From Nocardioides sp. Soil805 (GTDB lineage: Bacteria; Actinomycetota; Actinomycetes; Propionibacteriales; Nocardioidaceae): 64,000 nucleotides of DNA. Below the pieces are notes generated by a model. The model did no database searches. It saw nothing but the letters and a program-made list of their open reading frames with translations, and was not told where the DNA came from. Positions 32,782 to 41,773 of this stretch are shown one piece after another; the stretch's first letter is position 1; every line of letters begins with the position of its first letter. Location: positions 1,230,310 to 1,294,309 of the forward strand of contig NZ_LMSU01000001.1 of assembly GCF_001429625.1 (NCBI RefSeq), written 5' to 3'. The position numbers and the translations under genes were made by a program.

Positions 32782-34616
32782 GGCCGGCCCGGCTCGACGA
32801 CGCGGGCGGATCCGCCGCCCCGACGCACCGGCTCGGAGACCGCGGTCAGCAGCCCACCGGCACCGAACTCGATCGCCGTGGCGGCACCGATCTCGGAGGC
32901 GCTGGTGAAGGCGTCGCCGGCCGGTGCCAGCTTGTGGCCCAGCGCGGTGAGGCCCGGACCGTAGGCGGTGATGAAGGCCGGCTCGGCGGTCACGCTCGCG
33001 GTGTTGCGCTGCGCGGCCCGCGGCGCGGCGATCGCCCCGGCGACGTCCATCCGCAGGTCGATCCGGTTGACCAGCATCTGCAGCACGGTGGTGATGATCG
33101 TGGAGCCGCCGGGCGAGCCGAGCGCCATGAACGGCTTGCCGTCCTTCAGCACGATCGTGGGGCTCATCGAGGAGCGCGGCCGCTTGCCGGGCTGGATGCG
33201 GTTGGGGTCGGCCGGGTCGTAGACGGTGGAGAAGTCGGTGAGCTCGTTGTTGAGCAGGAAGCCGTGGCGCGGCACGGTCATCCCCGAGCCACCCGTCTGC
33301 TCGATGGTGAGGGTGTACTCCACGACGTCGCCCCACTTGTCGGCCACCGTGAGGTTGGTCGTCGAGATGTTCTCGGTGTCGGCGTCGTCGCTGCCGCGGG
33401 CTGCCGGGGCGTCACACACCCCGTCGTACGACGTGACGTCGCCGGCCGCGGTCGGCTTGGTCATCGCGGCGGTCGGGCTGATCGCGCAGGCGCGCTCGGC
33501 GGCGTACCGGTCGTCGAGGAGCCGGCCCACGGGGACGTCCACGAAGGCCGGGTCGCCGACGTACTTGCCACGGTCGGCGAACGCCAGGGCGCTCGCCTCG
33601 AGGTAGTGGTGGAGGGCCTGGGTGGTCGTCATCGAGGAGAGGTCGTAGCGCTCGAGGATGTTGAGTGCCTCACCGACGGTGGTGCCGCCGGACGAGGACG
33701 GGTTCATCCCGTAGACGTCGTAGCCGCGGTAGCGGGTGCGGCTCGGCTTCTGGTTGAGCACCTTGTAGTTCTTCAGGTCCTTGCGCGACAGGTAGCCGCG
33801 CGGGACCGGCAGCTCGGTGCTCGGGGTGGTGCGCGGGTCACGGACGATCTTGGTCATCAGCCGGGCCAGCTTGCCCTCGTAGAACGCGTCGACGCCCTCC
33901 TCGCCGAGCATGGCGTACGTCGTCGCCAGCTGCGGGTTCTTGAAGATCGACCCGACCTCGGGGGCCTCGCCGCCCGGCAGGAAGAGCTGGCGGCTGGCCC
34001 AGTAGGCGTTGAAGCGCTCCTCGTTGTCCACCGTCTGCTGGTGGAACGTGTCGTCCACGACGAAGCCGCGCTCGGCGACCTTGATGGCCGGCTTGAGGGC
34101 CTGGGCCAGCGACAGGGTGCCGTAGCGCTTGAGCGCCCGCGCCCAGGTGGCCGCGGTGCCCGGGACACCGACGCTCACGCCGCTGGTCACCAGGTCGGGG
34201 GTGAAGGTGTAGGGCTTGCCGGTTGCCGGGTCGACGAACGCGTCGTTCGGCATCGTCGCCGGCGCGGTCTCGCGTCCGTCGATCGTGCTGACCTTGCCGC
34301 TCTTCGCGTCGTAGTGGACGAAGTAGCCGCCGCCCCCGATGCCGGCGCTGTAGGGCTCGGTCACGCCCAGGGTCGCGGCCGCGGCGACGGCGGCGTCCGC
34401 CGCGTTGCCGCCCTTCTTCAGGACCTTCAGCGCCGCCGCGCTGGCTTCCGGGTCGACCGTGGTGACCGCGCCGCCGTAGCCCACCGAGGTCGGCACCTTG
34501 GCCGTCGGCCGGGCCGCCGGGGCGGGCGTCGGCTCGTCGGCCGGGGCCGGGGCGGCGGACACGAGGAGCCCAGCGACCAGCGCGGACGTGGCGAGGGCGG
34601 GTAGGGCGATGCGCAT
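32778..34616 (-). CDS. ggt: gamma-glutamyltransferase (glutathione/gamma-glutamyl hydrolase)
   Basis: 612 residues. Signal peptide (ALATSALVAGLLVSAAPAPA), large subunit, and the autoprocessing site near residue 417: ENISTTNLTVAD, where the Thr starts the small subunit and is the nucleophile. Further signature: GGNAADAAVAAAATLGVTEP near the start and SSMSPTIVLKDGKPFMALGSPGG near 500. It cleaves gamma-glutamyl bonds outside the membrane; in actinobacteria the substrates may be mycothiol-related or peptides. The ATG at 34616 has GGAGG upstream. It lies 72 bases after miaA. Confidence 0.93.
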   Translation of the reverse strand: MRIALPALATSALVAGLLVSAAPAPADEPTPAPAARPTAKVPTSVGYGGAVTTVDPEASAAALKVLKKGGNAADAAVAAAATLGVTEPYSAGIGGGGYFVHYDAKSGKVSTIDGRETAPATMPNDAFVDPATGKPYTFTPDLVTSGVSVGVPGTAATWARALKRYGTLSLAQALKPAIKVAERGFVVDDTFHQQTVDNEERFNAYWASRQLFLPGGEAPEVGSIFKNPQLATTYAMLGEEGVDAFYEGKLARLMTKIVRDPRTTPSTELPVPRGYLSRKDLKNYKVLNQKPSRTRYRGYDVYGMNPSSSGGTTVGEALNILERYDLSSMTTTQALHHYLEASALAFADRGKYVGDPAFVDVPVGRLLDDRYAAERACAISPTAAMTKPTAAGDVTSYDGVCDAPAARGSDDADTENISTTNLTVADKWGDVVEYTLTIEQTGGSGMTVPRHGFLLNNELTDFSTVYDPADPNRIQPGKRPRSSMSPTIVLKDGKPFMALGSPGGSTIITTVLQMLVNRIDLRMDVAGAIAAPRAAQRNTASVTAEPAFITAYGPGLTALGHKLAPAGDAFTSASEIGAATAIEFGAGGLLTAVSEPVRRGGGSARVVEPGRP

Positions 34617-34688
34617 GGCGGCCTCCGAGACGGCACCGAGGGACGGGGGTCCCACCCTGCGCCCCCGGGCGTGTGGTTGTCGATCCCC

Positions 34689-35627
34689 TCAGGGGTGGAC
34701 GCTCTCGCGGACGGCCTCGACGGCGGCGAGCACGCGCTCGAGCCGCTGCGGGTCGTCGTACGCGACCCAGACGACGCGCGGGTCCTTGCGGAACCACGAG
34801 TCCTGGCGCCGCGCGAAGCGCCGGGTCGCGGCCTGGGTGCGGGTGATCGCGTCCTCGCGGCCGAGCTCGCCACGGAGGTACGCCGCCGCCTCGCGGTAGC
34901 CGATCGCCCTGCCGGCGGTGCGTCCCTGCTCGAGCCCGAGGTCGAGCAGCCGCTCCACCTCCTCCACCAGCCCGTCGTCGTACATCTCGCGGACCCGCCG
35001 GTCGATGCGGGCGTCGAGGGCGGGCCTGTCGATGTCCACGCCCACCTGCAGGGTGAGCGGGTCGGCGTACTCCAGCTGCGGCAGGCTCGCGGACCACGGG
35101 CGACCCGTGAGCGCGATGACCTCCAGCGCGCGCACCACGCGGCGGCCGTTGTCGACCAGGATCCGGTCGGCGGCCTCGGGGTCGAGGCGGGCGAGCCGCT
35201 CGTGCATCGCGGCAGGCCCGACACGCTCGAGCTCGGCCTCGAGCTCACGGCGAAGCGAGTCGTCGGTGCCGGGGAACTCGAAGCGGTCGAGGATCGCGCG
35301 GGTGTAGAGCGCCGAGCCCCCGACCAGGACGGGGGTGGCGTCGCGGCCGTGGACCTCCGCGATCACCGTCCGCGCCCAAACCTGGAACTGCGCCACGGTG
35401 GCGGTCTCCGTGACGTCGAGCAGGTCGAGCAGGTGGTGCGGGATGCCGCGGCGCTCGGCGGGGGGCAGCTTGGCGGTGCCGACGTCCATCCCGCGGTAGA
35501 CCTGCATCGCGTCGGTGTTGACCACCTCGCCGCCGACCCGCTCGGCGAGGTCGAGGCCGAGGCCCGTCTTGCCGGACGCGGTGGCCCCCACCACGGCGAC
35601 CGTCACGGGATGGGTCGCGTCGGGCAT
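34689..35627 (-). CDS. miaA: tRNA dimethylallyltransferase
   Basis: 312 residues. Transfers dimethylallyl to A37 of tRNAs reading UNN codons. P-loop VVGATASGKTGLGLDL near residue 12; NTDAMQVYRGMDVGTAKL near 37 with the catalytic Asp; VLVGGSALYTRAILD; AIGYREAAAYL. Length normal. AACACT precedes the ATG by seven bases, so transcription may start close to the ATG. Together with miaB (37903-39393) it makes the ms2i6A37 modification, although the two genes are separated here by plus-strand genes. Confidence 0.97.
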   Translation of the reverse strand: MPDATHPVTVAVVGATASGKTGLGLDLAERVGGEVVNTDAMQVYRGMDVGTAKLPPAERRGIPHHLLDLLDVTETATVAQFQVWARTVIAEVHGRDATPVLVGGSALYTRAILDRFEFPGTDDSLRRELEAELERVGPAAMHERLARLDPEAADRILVDNGRRVVRALEVIALTGRPWSASLPQLEYADPLTLQVGVDIDRPALDARIDRRVREMYDDGLVEEVERLLDLGLEQGRTAGRAIGYREAAAYLRGELGREDAITRTQAATRRFARRQDSWFRKDPRVVWVAYDDPQRLERVLAAVEAVRESVHP

Positions 35628-35689
35628 GGTCGGTAGTGTTCCAAACGAGTCGCGGCCCGCTCGGGCCGCTCCGGACCACGGAGGACCAG

Positions 35690-36049
35690 ATGGGTTTCCT
35701 GGACAACGCCAAGGCCAAGCTCACCGACGCCGTCGACAAGCACGGCGACAAGATCGCGGACGGCCTCGACAAGGCCGGGGCCGCCATCGACAAGAAGACC
35801 GGCGGCAAGCACAGCGACCACATCGACACCGGGATCGCCAAGGCCAAGCAGGGCCTGGAGGGGCTCGACGGCAAGGACGACGACCTCCGCGCGTCCACCA
35901 CCGAGCCGACCCCGGACCCCGACGTGGTGCCCTCGCCGGGCCCCGGCCCGGTCCCGGCCCCGCCTCCCGTGCCGACCCCCGACCCCGACAACCCGGGACT
36001 GCCCACCGACCCGACCAACCCGGCCACCGGGACGGCGCCCCGCCCCTGA
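35690..36049 (+). CDS. MT0933/Rv0909-like antitoxin domain with Pro/Asp-rich tail
   Basis: 119 residues. Residues 1-60 (MGFLDNAKAKLTDAVDKHGD, HIDTGIAKAKQGLEGL) are the short charged helical domain of the MT0933_antitox family (PF14013), named after the Rv0909 antitoxin of M. tuberculosis. Residues 65-119 are a Pro/Asp/Thr-rich tail (TPDPDVVPSPGPGPVPAPP) that the simple family lacks. Strong ribosome site GGAGG before the ATG. No Rv0910-like toxin gene (SRPBCC fold) is next to it, so an antitoxin role is doubtful. Confidence 0.7.
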   Translation: MGFLDNAKAKLTDAVDKHGDKIADGLDKAGAAIDKKTGGKHSDHIDTGIAKAKQGLEGLDGKDDDLRASTTEPTPDPDVVPSPGPGPVPAPPPVPTPDPDNPGLPTDPTNPATGTAPRP

Positions 36050-36105
36050 GGCCCACCCCCTGAGGGGGTGAGCACCGGCGGCGACGCCGACGTTAGGTTG
36101 ACGGC

Positions 36106-36585
36106 GTGACAGAGCGCTTCGTGGTCGTGCCGGCCTCCTACGTCTACCTGCTGCGCGACGGCTCCGACGGCGGCACCGAGGTGCTGCTCCAGCTGCGGCA
36201 GGGCACGCCGTACATGGACGGGCACTGGGCCGCCGCCGCGGCCGGCCACGTCGAGCGCGGGGAGACGGCGTACGACGCCGCCCTGCGCGAGGCCGCCGAG
36301 GAGCTCGGGCTGAGCGGCATCGACCTCGACTTCGAGTTCACCATGCACCGCACCCGGGGCGGCGAGGCCATCGACGAGCGCGTCGACTGGTTCTTCACCG
36401 CACGCTCGTGGGAGGGCGAGCCGCGGGTGATGGAGCCCGAGAAGTGCGCCGAGCTGCGCTGGTGCCCCCTCGACGCGCTGCCCACGCCGGTGGTGCCGCA
36501 CGAGGCCTTCGCGCTGAGCAGGCTCGGCAGCGGCGAGCGCTACCTCGCCCACGGTTTCGACCACCCAGAGGAGGGACAACGATGA
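36106..36585 (+). CDS. NUDIX hydrolase
   Basis: 159 residues. The Nudix box GHVERGETAYDAALREAAEE near residue 45, continuing to ELGL, is complete and binds the metal. The rest (VVVPASYVYLLRDG, EVLLQLRQGTPYMDGHWAA) matches small Nudix proteins that clean up nucleoside-diphosphate derivatives. GTG at 36106 lies six bases after TAGGTT, a leaderless start. Its TGA overlaps the next ATG. Substrate unknown. Confidence 0.9.
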   Translation: MTERFVVVPASYVYLLRDGSDGGTEVLLQLRQGTPYMDGHWAAAAAGHVERGETAYDAALREAAEELGLSGIDLDFEFTMHRTRGGEAIDERVDWFFTARSWEGEPRVMEPEKCAELRWCPLDALPTPVVPHEAFALSRLGSGERYLAHGFDHPEEGQR

Positions 36586-36872
36586 ACAACGAGGACCTCG
36601 GTCCACAGCCCGATCCGGTCATCGAGGACGGGGAGCCCAACCCCGGCGGCGCCGACGCGGTGTCCGGCGACCCGGCCGACGAGGGGCTCGGGCGCGACCT
36701 CCACCCAGAGGCCAACCCGGCCGTGGACGACGTGCTGCCCGACGAGATCGCCCAGGCCGACGACAAGAGCCAGTCCCCCGAGGGCGAGGCCGACGACCAG
36801 GAGTCCGGCACGCAGGAGGACCCCGACGCCGGCCAGGAGGCCGAGGACGGGTCGGCGGAGCCGCCCGCCTGA
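36582..36872 (+). CDS. small acidic protein, unknown function
   Basis: 96 residues, almost entirely Asp/Glu/Pro/Gly/Ala (for example DQESGTQEDPDAGQEAEDGS) with hardly any hydrophobic residues, so probably disordered. The start overlaps the Nudix stop (ATGA) and GAGG lies upstream, which supports real translation. No family recognised. Confidence 0.55.
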   Translation: MNNEDLGPQPDPVIEDGEPNPGGADAVSGDPADEGLGRDLHPEANPAVDDVLPDEIAQADDKSQSPEGEADDQESGTQEDPDAGQEAEDGSAEPPA

Positions 36873-36896
36873 GCACTCCCCCGATCGCCGCGTGTT

Positions 36897-36939
36897 GAGT
36901 GTGGGATCGGTGTCACCCGGTGGCACCGATCCCACACTC
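36897..36939. repeat. palindromic element, copy L
   Basis: Perfect 16-base arms gagtgtgggatcggtg / caccgatcccacactc around an 11-base centre (tcacccggtgg). Identical to copy R (37862-37905) at 37 of 44 positions over the aligned span. It lies between the convergent ends of the acidic-protein gene and the broken AbiEi-type gene, whose stop codon (36913-36915) is inside it. It may act as a terminator. Confidence 0.85.
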
Positions 36940-37787
36940 ATCTCCGCACGGGTGCACCCGACCGACCCAGCCGCGAGCCAGGTGCAGGCCGGCGATCTTG
37001 GCCGCCGTCCGGCACGGGCGGTCGAAGACCTGACCCCAGCCCAGTCGCACGGTGTCCTTGCCGACCAGGGCCGCGTCCAGGTCCCGCTCCATGTCGAGGT
37101 CCCGCTGCCGTGCCGAGTCGTGGACGAGTCGACCGTCGAGCTCGACCACCAGTCCGTCGTCGTGCTCGACGTCGCGGTAGGCGACCCGGTCGCCCCGCCC
37201 GTCCCGCACCTGGCGGTCGCCCAGTGGCAGTCCGTGGGGGCGGACCACCCGCACGAGGTAGCCGTGCTCGAGCACCGAGCACACCCGTCCGCGATGTCGG
37301 CCAGCACCCGCAGGGCGTCCAGGTCCGAGCCCGATCGGCAGGCCACGTCGATGGCGGCGTCGTCGTACCGCAGGCGGGGCGGGCCGACGCTCCACACGAC
37401 CCGGAGATCCAGCCGGTCGACGCGCCTGATGCGTACGCCGGGCGGCGCGAGGACCGTCCGTGTCCGGGACACCACCACCTCGATCCTCGCCGGGTCCGGG
37501 CGCTTTCCCGGTCCCTCGTGCGCACGCAGTGCCGACTCGCCCGCCAGCGCGGCAGGCCACGCGTGCAGCACCGCCGCCCATGCCCGCTGGACCCACGTCG
37601 GCTCGCCGGTGTGGTCGACGTAGACCCCGGGGTGCACCGTCGCGAGCTCTCGACGCCGGATCATCCGCCGGATGCTCGCGGGCGTCTCCCCGGCGACGAG
37701 CAGCTGGGCGCGGGACACGACACCCTGCTGGTCGTCGAGGAAGTCGGCAGCGGACCACTGGGGCGGCCAGGCGTGTGCGGAGGTCAT
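36913..37787 (-). pseudogene. AbiEi-type/DUF559 protein gene, frameshifted
   Basis: Residues 1 to about 167 read in one frame: WPPQWSAADFLDDQQGVVSR, RRRELATVHPGVYVDHTGEP. This is the wing-helix start of the 'type IV toxin-antitoxin AbiEi domain' proteins common in Nocardioides. At about 37281-37286 the frame shifts; the following frame continues with CSVLEHGYLVRVVRPHGLP and GLVVELDGRLVHDSARQRDL, the DUF559 nuclease-like end, stopping at 36913. A single missing base restores the frame. From memory of the family, a stretch of some 45 residues before CSVLEHGYL also seems to be missing. The ATG at 37787 has AGGAGG. Either a decayed gene or a sequencing error. Confidence 0.75.
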
Positions 37788-37861
37788 CTCGACCTCCTGC
37801 CCGCCTGACCGCGCGGTCAGTCGAGGAGATCCGTGCCTGTGGACAACGGGGCGCGGCACAT

Positions 37862-37905
37862 CGGTGTGGCTTCGGTGTCACCTGGTGGCACCGAGACCAC
37901 ACTCA
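37862..37905. repeat. palindromic element, copy R
   Basis: Arms gtgtggcttcggtg / caccgagaccacac (12 of 14 paired) around tcacctggtgg. Same orientation and 37 of 44 bases identical to copy L. It contains the stop codon of miaB and lies 75 bases upstream of the start of the AbiEi-type gene. It may work as miaB terminator, as an operator for the winged-helix protein, or as the edge of a mobile cassette. Confidence 0.8.
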
Positions 37906-39393
37906 GCCGCAGGCGGGAGCCGGCGGGAGCGGGGCGGGCACCCCGAGGCCCGGCATGCCGAGCCCGACGCCTCGCGAGGAGGCGGGGGCACCGGTGCGGG
38001 CCTCCCAGGCGTCGCCGGCGCGGGTGCGGCGTACGTCCAGGACGGGACCGTCGGCGACGAGGTGGTGCGGGGCGGCGTACGTGATCTCCACGGTGACCAT
38101 GTCGCCCGGCCGCACCCCGTCGGCGCCCGTGGGGTCGAAGTGCACGAGCCGGTTGTCCCGGCCGCGCCCCGAGAGCCGGTGGGTGGCGGCGTCCTTGCGC
38201 CCCTCCCCCTCGGCGACCATCAGCTCGACGCGGGTGCCGACGAGGGCCTTGTTCTCGGCCCAGGCGATCTCGGTGACCAGCTCGGACAGGCGCAGGTAGC
38301 GGTCCTTGACGACCTCCGGCGGCACCTGGTCGGCCATGGTGGCGGCCGGCGTGCCGGGGCGCGGGGAGTACTGGAAGGTGAAGGCGCCGGAGAAGCGCGA
38401 CTCCCGCACGACCCGCATCGTCTCGAGGAAGTCCTCCTCGGTCTCACCGGGGAAGCCCACGATGATGTCGGTGGTGATCGCGGCGTCCGGCATGGCCGCG
38501 CGGACCCGCTCGATGATGCCGAGGAACTTCGAGGACCGGTAGGACCGGCGCATCGCGCGCAGCACCCGGTCGGAGCCGGACTGCAGCGGCATGTGCAGCT
38601 GGTGCATCACGTTGGGCGTCTGCGCCATCGCCTCGATGACGTCGTCGGTGAACTCCGCCGGGTGCGGGGAGGTGAAGCGCACCCGCTCGAGGCCCTCGAC
38701 CTCGCCGCAGGCACGCAGCAGCTTGGAGAAGGCCTGGCGGTCGCCGAACTCCACGCCGTAGGCGTTGACGTTCTGGCCGAGCAGGGTGATCTCGGTGACG
38801 CCCTCGGCGACCAGCGCCTCGACCTCGGCGAGGATCTCGCCGGGACGGCGGTCCTTCTCCTTGCCGCGCAGCGCCGGGACGATGCAGAAGGTGCACGTGT
38901 TGTTGCAGCCGACGGAGATCGAGACCCACGCGGCGTACGCCGAGTCCCGCTTGGTCGGCAACGTCGAGGGGAAGACCGACAGCGACTCCAGGATCTCGAC
39001 CTGCGCCTCCTGCTGGGAGCGGGCGCGGTCGAGCAGGGCCGGCAGGGAGCCGATGTTGTGGGTGCCGAAGACGACGTCGACGTACGGCGCCTTGCTGGTG
39101 ATCGTGGCGCGGTCCTTCTGCGCGAGGCACCCGCCGACGGCGATCTGCATGTCGGGGTTGGCGGCCTTGATCGGCGCCAGGTGCGACAGGTTGCCGTAGA
39201 GCTTGTTGTCGGCGTTCTCGCGGACCGCGCAGGTGTTGAAGACGACGACGTCGGCCTGCTCCCCCTCGGCGGAGGCGACGTAGCCCGCGTCCTCCAGCAG
39301 CCCGGTCAGCCGCTCGGAGTCGTGGACGTTCATCTGGCACCCGTAGGTGCGGACCTCGTAGGTGCGCGGCAGCGTCTCGGGAATGGCAGTCAT
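37903..39393 (-). CDS. miaB: tRNA-2-methylthio-N6-dimethylallyladenosine synthase
   Basis: 496-residue radical-SAM methylthiotransferase. Amino domain with three cluster cysteines ([24 protein letters not shown]), the radical-SAM motif [11 protein letters not shown] near 155, and a carboxy TRAM region ([14 protein letters not shown]). A 30-residue Gly/Pro/Ala tail ([18 protein letters not shown]) looks added, and its stop codon lies in palindromic element R. TACCCT precedes the ATG by nine bases. It methylthiolates i6A37 made by MiaA. Confidence 0.96.
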   Translation of the reverse strand: MTAIPETLPRTYEVRTYGCQMNVHDSERLTGLLEDAGYVASAEGEQADVVVFNTCAVRENADNKLYGNLSHLAPIKAANPDMQIAVGGCLAQKDRATITSKAPYVDVVFGTHNIGSLPALLDRARSQQEAQVEILESLSVFPSTLPTKRDSAYAAWVSISVGCNNTCTFCIVPALRGKEKDRRPGEILAEVEALVAEGVTEITLLGQNVNAYGVEFGDRQAFSKLLRACGEVEGLERVRFTSPHPAEFTDDVIEAMAQTPNVMHQLHMPLQSGSDRVLRAMRRSYRSSKFLGIIERVRAAMPDAAITTDIIVGFPGETEEDFLETMRVVRESRFSGAFTFQYSPRPGTPAATMADQVPPEVVKDRYLRLSELVTEIAWAENKALVGTRVELMVAEGEGRKDAATHRLSGRGRDNRLVHFDPTGADGVRPGDMVTVEITYAAPHHLVADGPVLDVRRTRAGDAWEARTGAPASSRGVGLGMPGLGVPAPLPPAPACG

Positions 39394-39460
39394 GACCGGT
39401 CAAGGGTACGGCGGCCGCTCCGGGCGCCCCGCATCGCGCGCAGGTCCTACCCTCGGTCCC

Positions 39461-39958
39461 ATGCCGCGCCTCCACGCCTTCGAGCTGCTGCCCGACGAGG
39501 AGGGACGCGAGGCCGTCCTGCGCGACTGGCAGGCACTGCGCGACGCCGGGCTGCCGTCGCAGCTGGACCACAAGGGGATGACCAACACCCCGCACGTCAC
39601 GGTGCTCACCGCCGAGGCCCTCGGGCCGGAGCACGACGCGGTGGCGCTCGATCGCCTCGGCACCGCCCTGCCGGTCGAGGCCCGCGCGTCGGGGCTCGCG
39701 CTGCTCGGCGGCGCTCGGGTGTCCCTGGTCCGGCTGCTCGACGTCCCCGAGGTCCTGGCGCGCGCGGTCCTCGACCTGCGCACCGACGTCCCCCACGCCA
39801 AGCACCCCGGCTGGTTGCCCCACGTCACCCTGGCCCGGCGCCTGACCCGCTCCGCGATCCCGACCGCGCTCGAGGCCCTCGGCCACGACGACCTCACCCT
39901 CCGGCTCGTCGAGCTGCGCCGCTGGGACCCCGACGCCGGGACGGTCCGCACCCTCTGA
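39461..39958 (+). CDS. 2'-5' RNA ligase / cyclic phosphodiesterase superfamily protein
   Basis: 165 residues with two HxT motifs, TPHVTVLT near residue 46 and LPHVTLARR near 124, the catalytic pair of the 2H phosphoesterase fold. Such proteins act on 2',3'-cyclic phosphate RNA ends or similar diesters; the substrate here is unknown. The ATG at 39461 follows TACCCT at seven bases, so it is probably leaderless. It diverges from miaB, with the two starts only 67 bases apart. Confidence 0.8.
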   Translation: MPRLHAFELLPDEEGREAVLRDWQALRDAGLPSQLDHKGMTNTPHVTVLTAEALGPEHDAVALDRLGTALPVEARASGLALLGGARVSLVRLLDVPEVLARAVLDLRTDVPHAKHPGWLPHVTLARRLTRSAIPTALEALGHDDLTLRLVELRRWDPDAGTVRTL

Positions 39959-40043
39959 GGCACGGCGACGACGGGGCCGGTCGACGCGCACCGCAGGACC
40001 TTGTCCCCTGCTCCGACCGGCCGGACGGACGCAGGGTCGGACC

Positions 40044-40676
40044 ATGGGGACGACGGCGCGCGAGGTGTGGACCCGGTGGGTGCTGTGGACCACGACCGCG
40101 GAGGTCGCCGGGTTCGTCGCTCCCGCCGTGGTCGGCGTCGTCACCGCGGACCGTGAGGGTGCCGCGCAGCTGGTCCCGCTGGTCGCCGCCGGCCTGGTCG
40201 AGGGGGCCGCGCTGGGGGCCGGCCAGGCGCACGTGCTCCGCGACGTCCTTCCCGGTCTGCGCGTGCGCGCCTTCGTGGTCGCCACCTCGCTCGCCGCCGG
40301 GCTGGCGTACGCCGTCGCGATGGTGCCGGCCGCCTGGCACGACGCGATGGGCGAGCTGCCCGTCCCAGTGCTCGTCCTCCTCGCCGCGCTCGGCGGCGTG
40401 GTCCTCCTCGCCTCGATCGGCACCGGCCAGTGGCTCGTGCTGCGCGAGGTGCTGCCGCGCTCGGCGAGCTGGGTGCTGACGACGGCCCTCGCGTGGCTCG
40501 CCGGCCTGGTGGTCTTCCTGGTGGTCGCGACGCCGCTGTGGCACGAGGGGCAGTCGGTCACGGTCGCCGTGTCGATCGGCCTCGTCGCCGCGGTGCTGAT
40601 GGCCGCCACCGCGGCTGCCGTCACCGGGGCGGCGCTGGTCCGGCTCCTCGGGAGACGGGTCGCTCAGGAGAGGTGA
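40044..40676 (+). CDS. integral membrane protein, unknown function
   Basis: 210 residues with five to six hydrophobic segments (for example AGFVAPAVVGVV, FVVATSLAAGLAYAVAMVP, VLVLLAALGGVVLLASI, LAWLAGLVVFLVVATPL, IGLVAAVLMAATAAAVTGAAL). Two Gln-containing turns recur (GAGQAHVLRDVLPG and GTGQWLVLREVLPR), so it is probably an internal duplication. No family named. No clear ribosome site before the ATG. Its last 13 bases overlap the end of the convergent glycerate kinase gene. Confidence 0.6.
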   Translation: MGTTAREVWTRWVLWTTTAEVAGFVAPAVVGVVTADREGAAQLVPLVAAGLVEGAALGAGQAHVLRDVLPGLRVRAFVVATSLAAGLAYAVAMVPAAWHDAMGELPVPVLVLLAALGGVVLLASIGTGQWLVLREVLPRSASWVLTTALAWLAGLVVFLVVATPLWHEGQSVTVAVSIGLVAAVLMAATAAAVTGAALVRLLGRRVAQER

Positions 40677-41773
40677 CGGTGCCCGATCCGCTCGCCGAGG
40701 TCGACGAGCAGGCGCGCCGGCTCGCGCAGGCAGGTCTCCACGTCCGGCTCGATGTCGACCAGGGCGTACGCCGCGGCGATCCCGCCGCCCGCCAGCTCGG
40801 CGTCGGGGAGCAGCCGGCGTCCGCAGACCGCCACGACGGGCACCCCGGCAGCGCCCGCCGCCGTCGCGACCCCGACCGGCGCCTTGCCACGAAGGCTCTG
40901 GTCGTCGAGCGAGCCCTCGCCGGTGACCACGAGGTCGGCCCCGGCCACCCGGTCGGCGAAGCCGAGCAGGTCCAGCATCAGCGCGATCCCGGGCCGCAGC
41001 TCGGCCCCGAGCGCGGCCACCAGGGCGAAGCCGACGCCGCCCGCCGCCCCGGCGCCGGGCACGTCGCGACGGTCCGCGCCGCTCGCGCGCCCGACCACGT
41101 CGGCCCAGTGGCCGAGCGCGCGGTCGAGGGCGGCGACGTCGTCGGGGGTCGCCCCCTTCTGCGGACCGTAGACCGCCGCGGCCCCGTCGGGCCCGGTCAG
41201 CGGGTTGTCGACGTCGCAGGCGACCACGACCCGGGCGTCGGCGAGCCCGGGGTGCAGCCCGTCGAGCGACAGGGACGAGACGGACGCCAGGCCCCGGCCC
41301 CCGTCGGGCACGGCCGGCGACGCCACGGCGCCGAGCGCGGCCAGCAGCCCCGCCCCGCCGTCGGTGCTGGCGCTGCCGCCGATCCCCACGACGAGCTCGC
41401 GGCAGCCGGCGTCCAGGGCCGCCACCATCACCTCGCCGAGGCCGCGGCTGGACGCGGTCAGTGGGGCGCGCACTCCTCCGGGGAGACGCTCGAGCCCGCA
41501 CGCGTCGGCCATCTCCACGACTGCGGTGCTCCCCCGCCGGGCGTACGCCGTCTCCACCGGCTCGCCGGTCGGCCCGGCGACCGTGACCGGCACCCGCTCG
41601 AAGCCGGCCGAGATCGCGGCGTCGAGCGTGCCGTCACCGCCGTCGGCCACCGGCAGGCACTCGACCTCGACGTCGGGACGCGCGCGCCGCAGGCCGGTCG
41701 CGACGGCCTGCGCGACGTCGTACGCCGGGAGCGTGCCCTTGAACTTGTCGGGGGCGACGAGGACCCGCGTCAT
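40664..41773 (-). CDS. glycerate kinase (GarK/GlxK family)
   Basis: 369 residues. Start VLVAPDKFKGTL, then VADGGDGTLDA near 44, VGIGGSASTDGGAG near 130, GAAAVYGPQKGATP near 195, GGVGFALVAALGAEL and VVTGEGSLDDQSLRGKAP: the PF02595 glycerate kinase pattern, giving 2-phosphoglycerate from glycerate and ATP. Its ATG overlaps the stop of the LacI-type regulator (ATGA), so both are made from one transcript. Co-expression with the regulator of the sugar/polyol cluster suggests the pathway ends in glycerate; that link is inference. Confidence 0.9.
   Translation of the reverse strand: MTRVLVAPDKFKGTLPAYDVAQAVATGLRRARPDVEVECLPVADGGDGTLDAAISAGFERVPVTVAGPTGEPVETAYARRGSTAVVEMADACGLERLPGGVRAPLTASSRGLGEVMVAALDAGCRELVVGIGGSASTDGGAGLLAALGAVASPAVPDGGRGLASVSSLSLDGLHPGLADARVVVACDVDNPLTGPDGAAAVYGPQKGATPDDVAALDRALGHWADVVGRASGADRRDVPGAGAAGGVGFALVAALGAELRPGIALMLDLLGFADRVAGADLVVTGEGSLDDQSLRGKAPVGVATAAGAAGVPVVAVCGRRLLPDAELAGGGIAAAYALVDIEPDVETCLREPARLLVDLGERIGHRHLS

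Noticed and set aside
36408..36581. Longer amino end for the acidic protein at 36582
   Set aside because: Would run in another frame through the Nudix gene; the ATGA overlap with GAGG upstream marks the true start.
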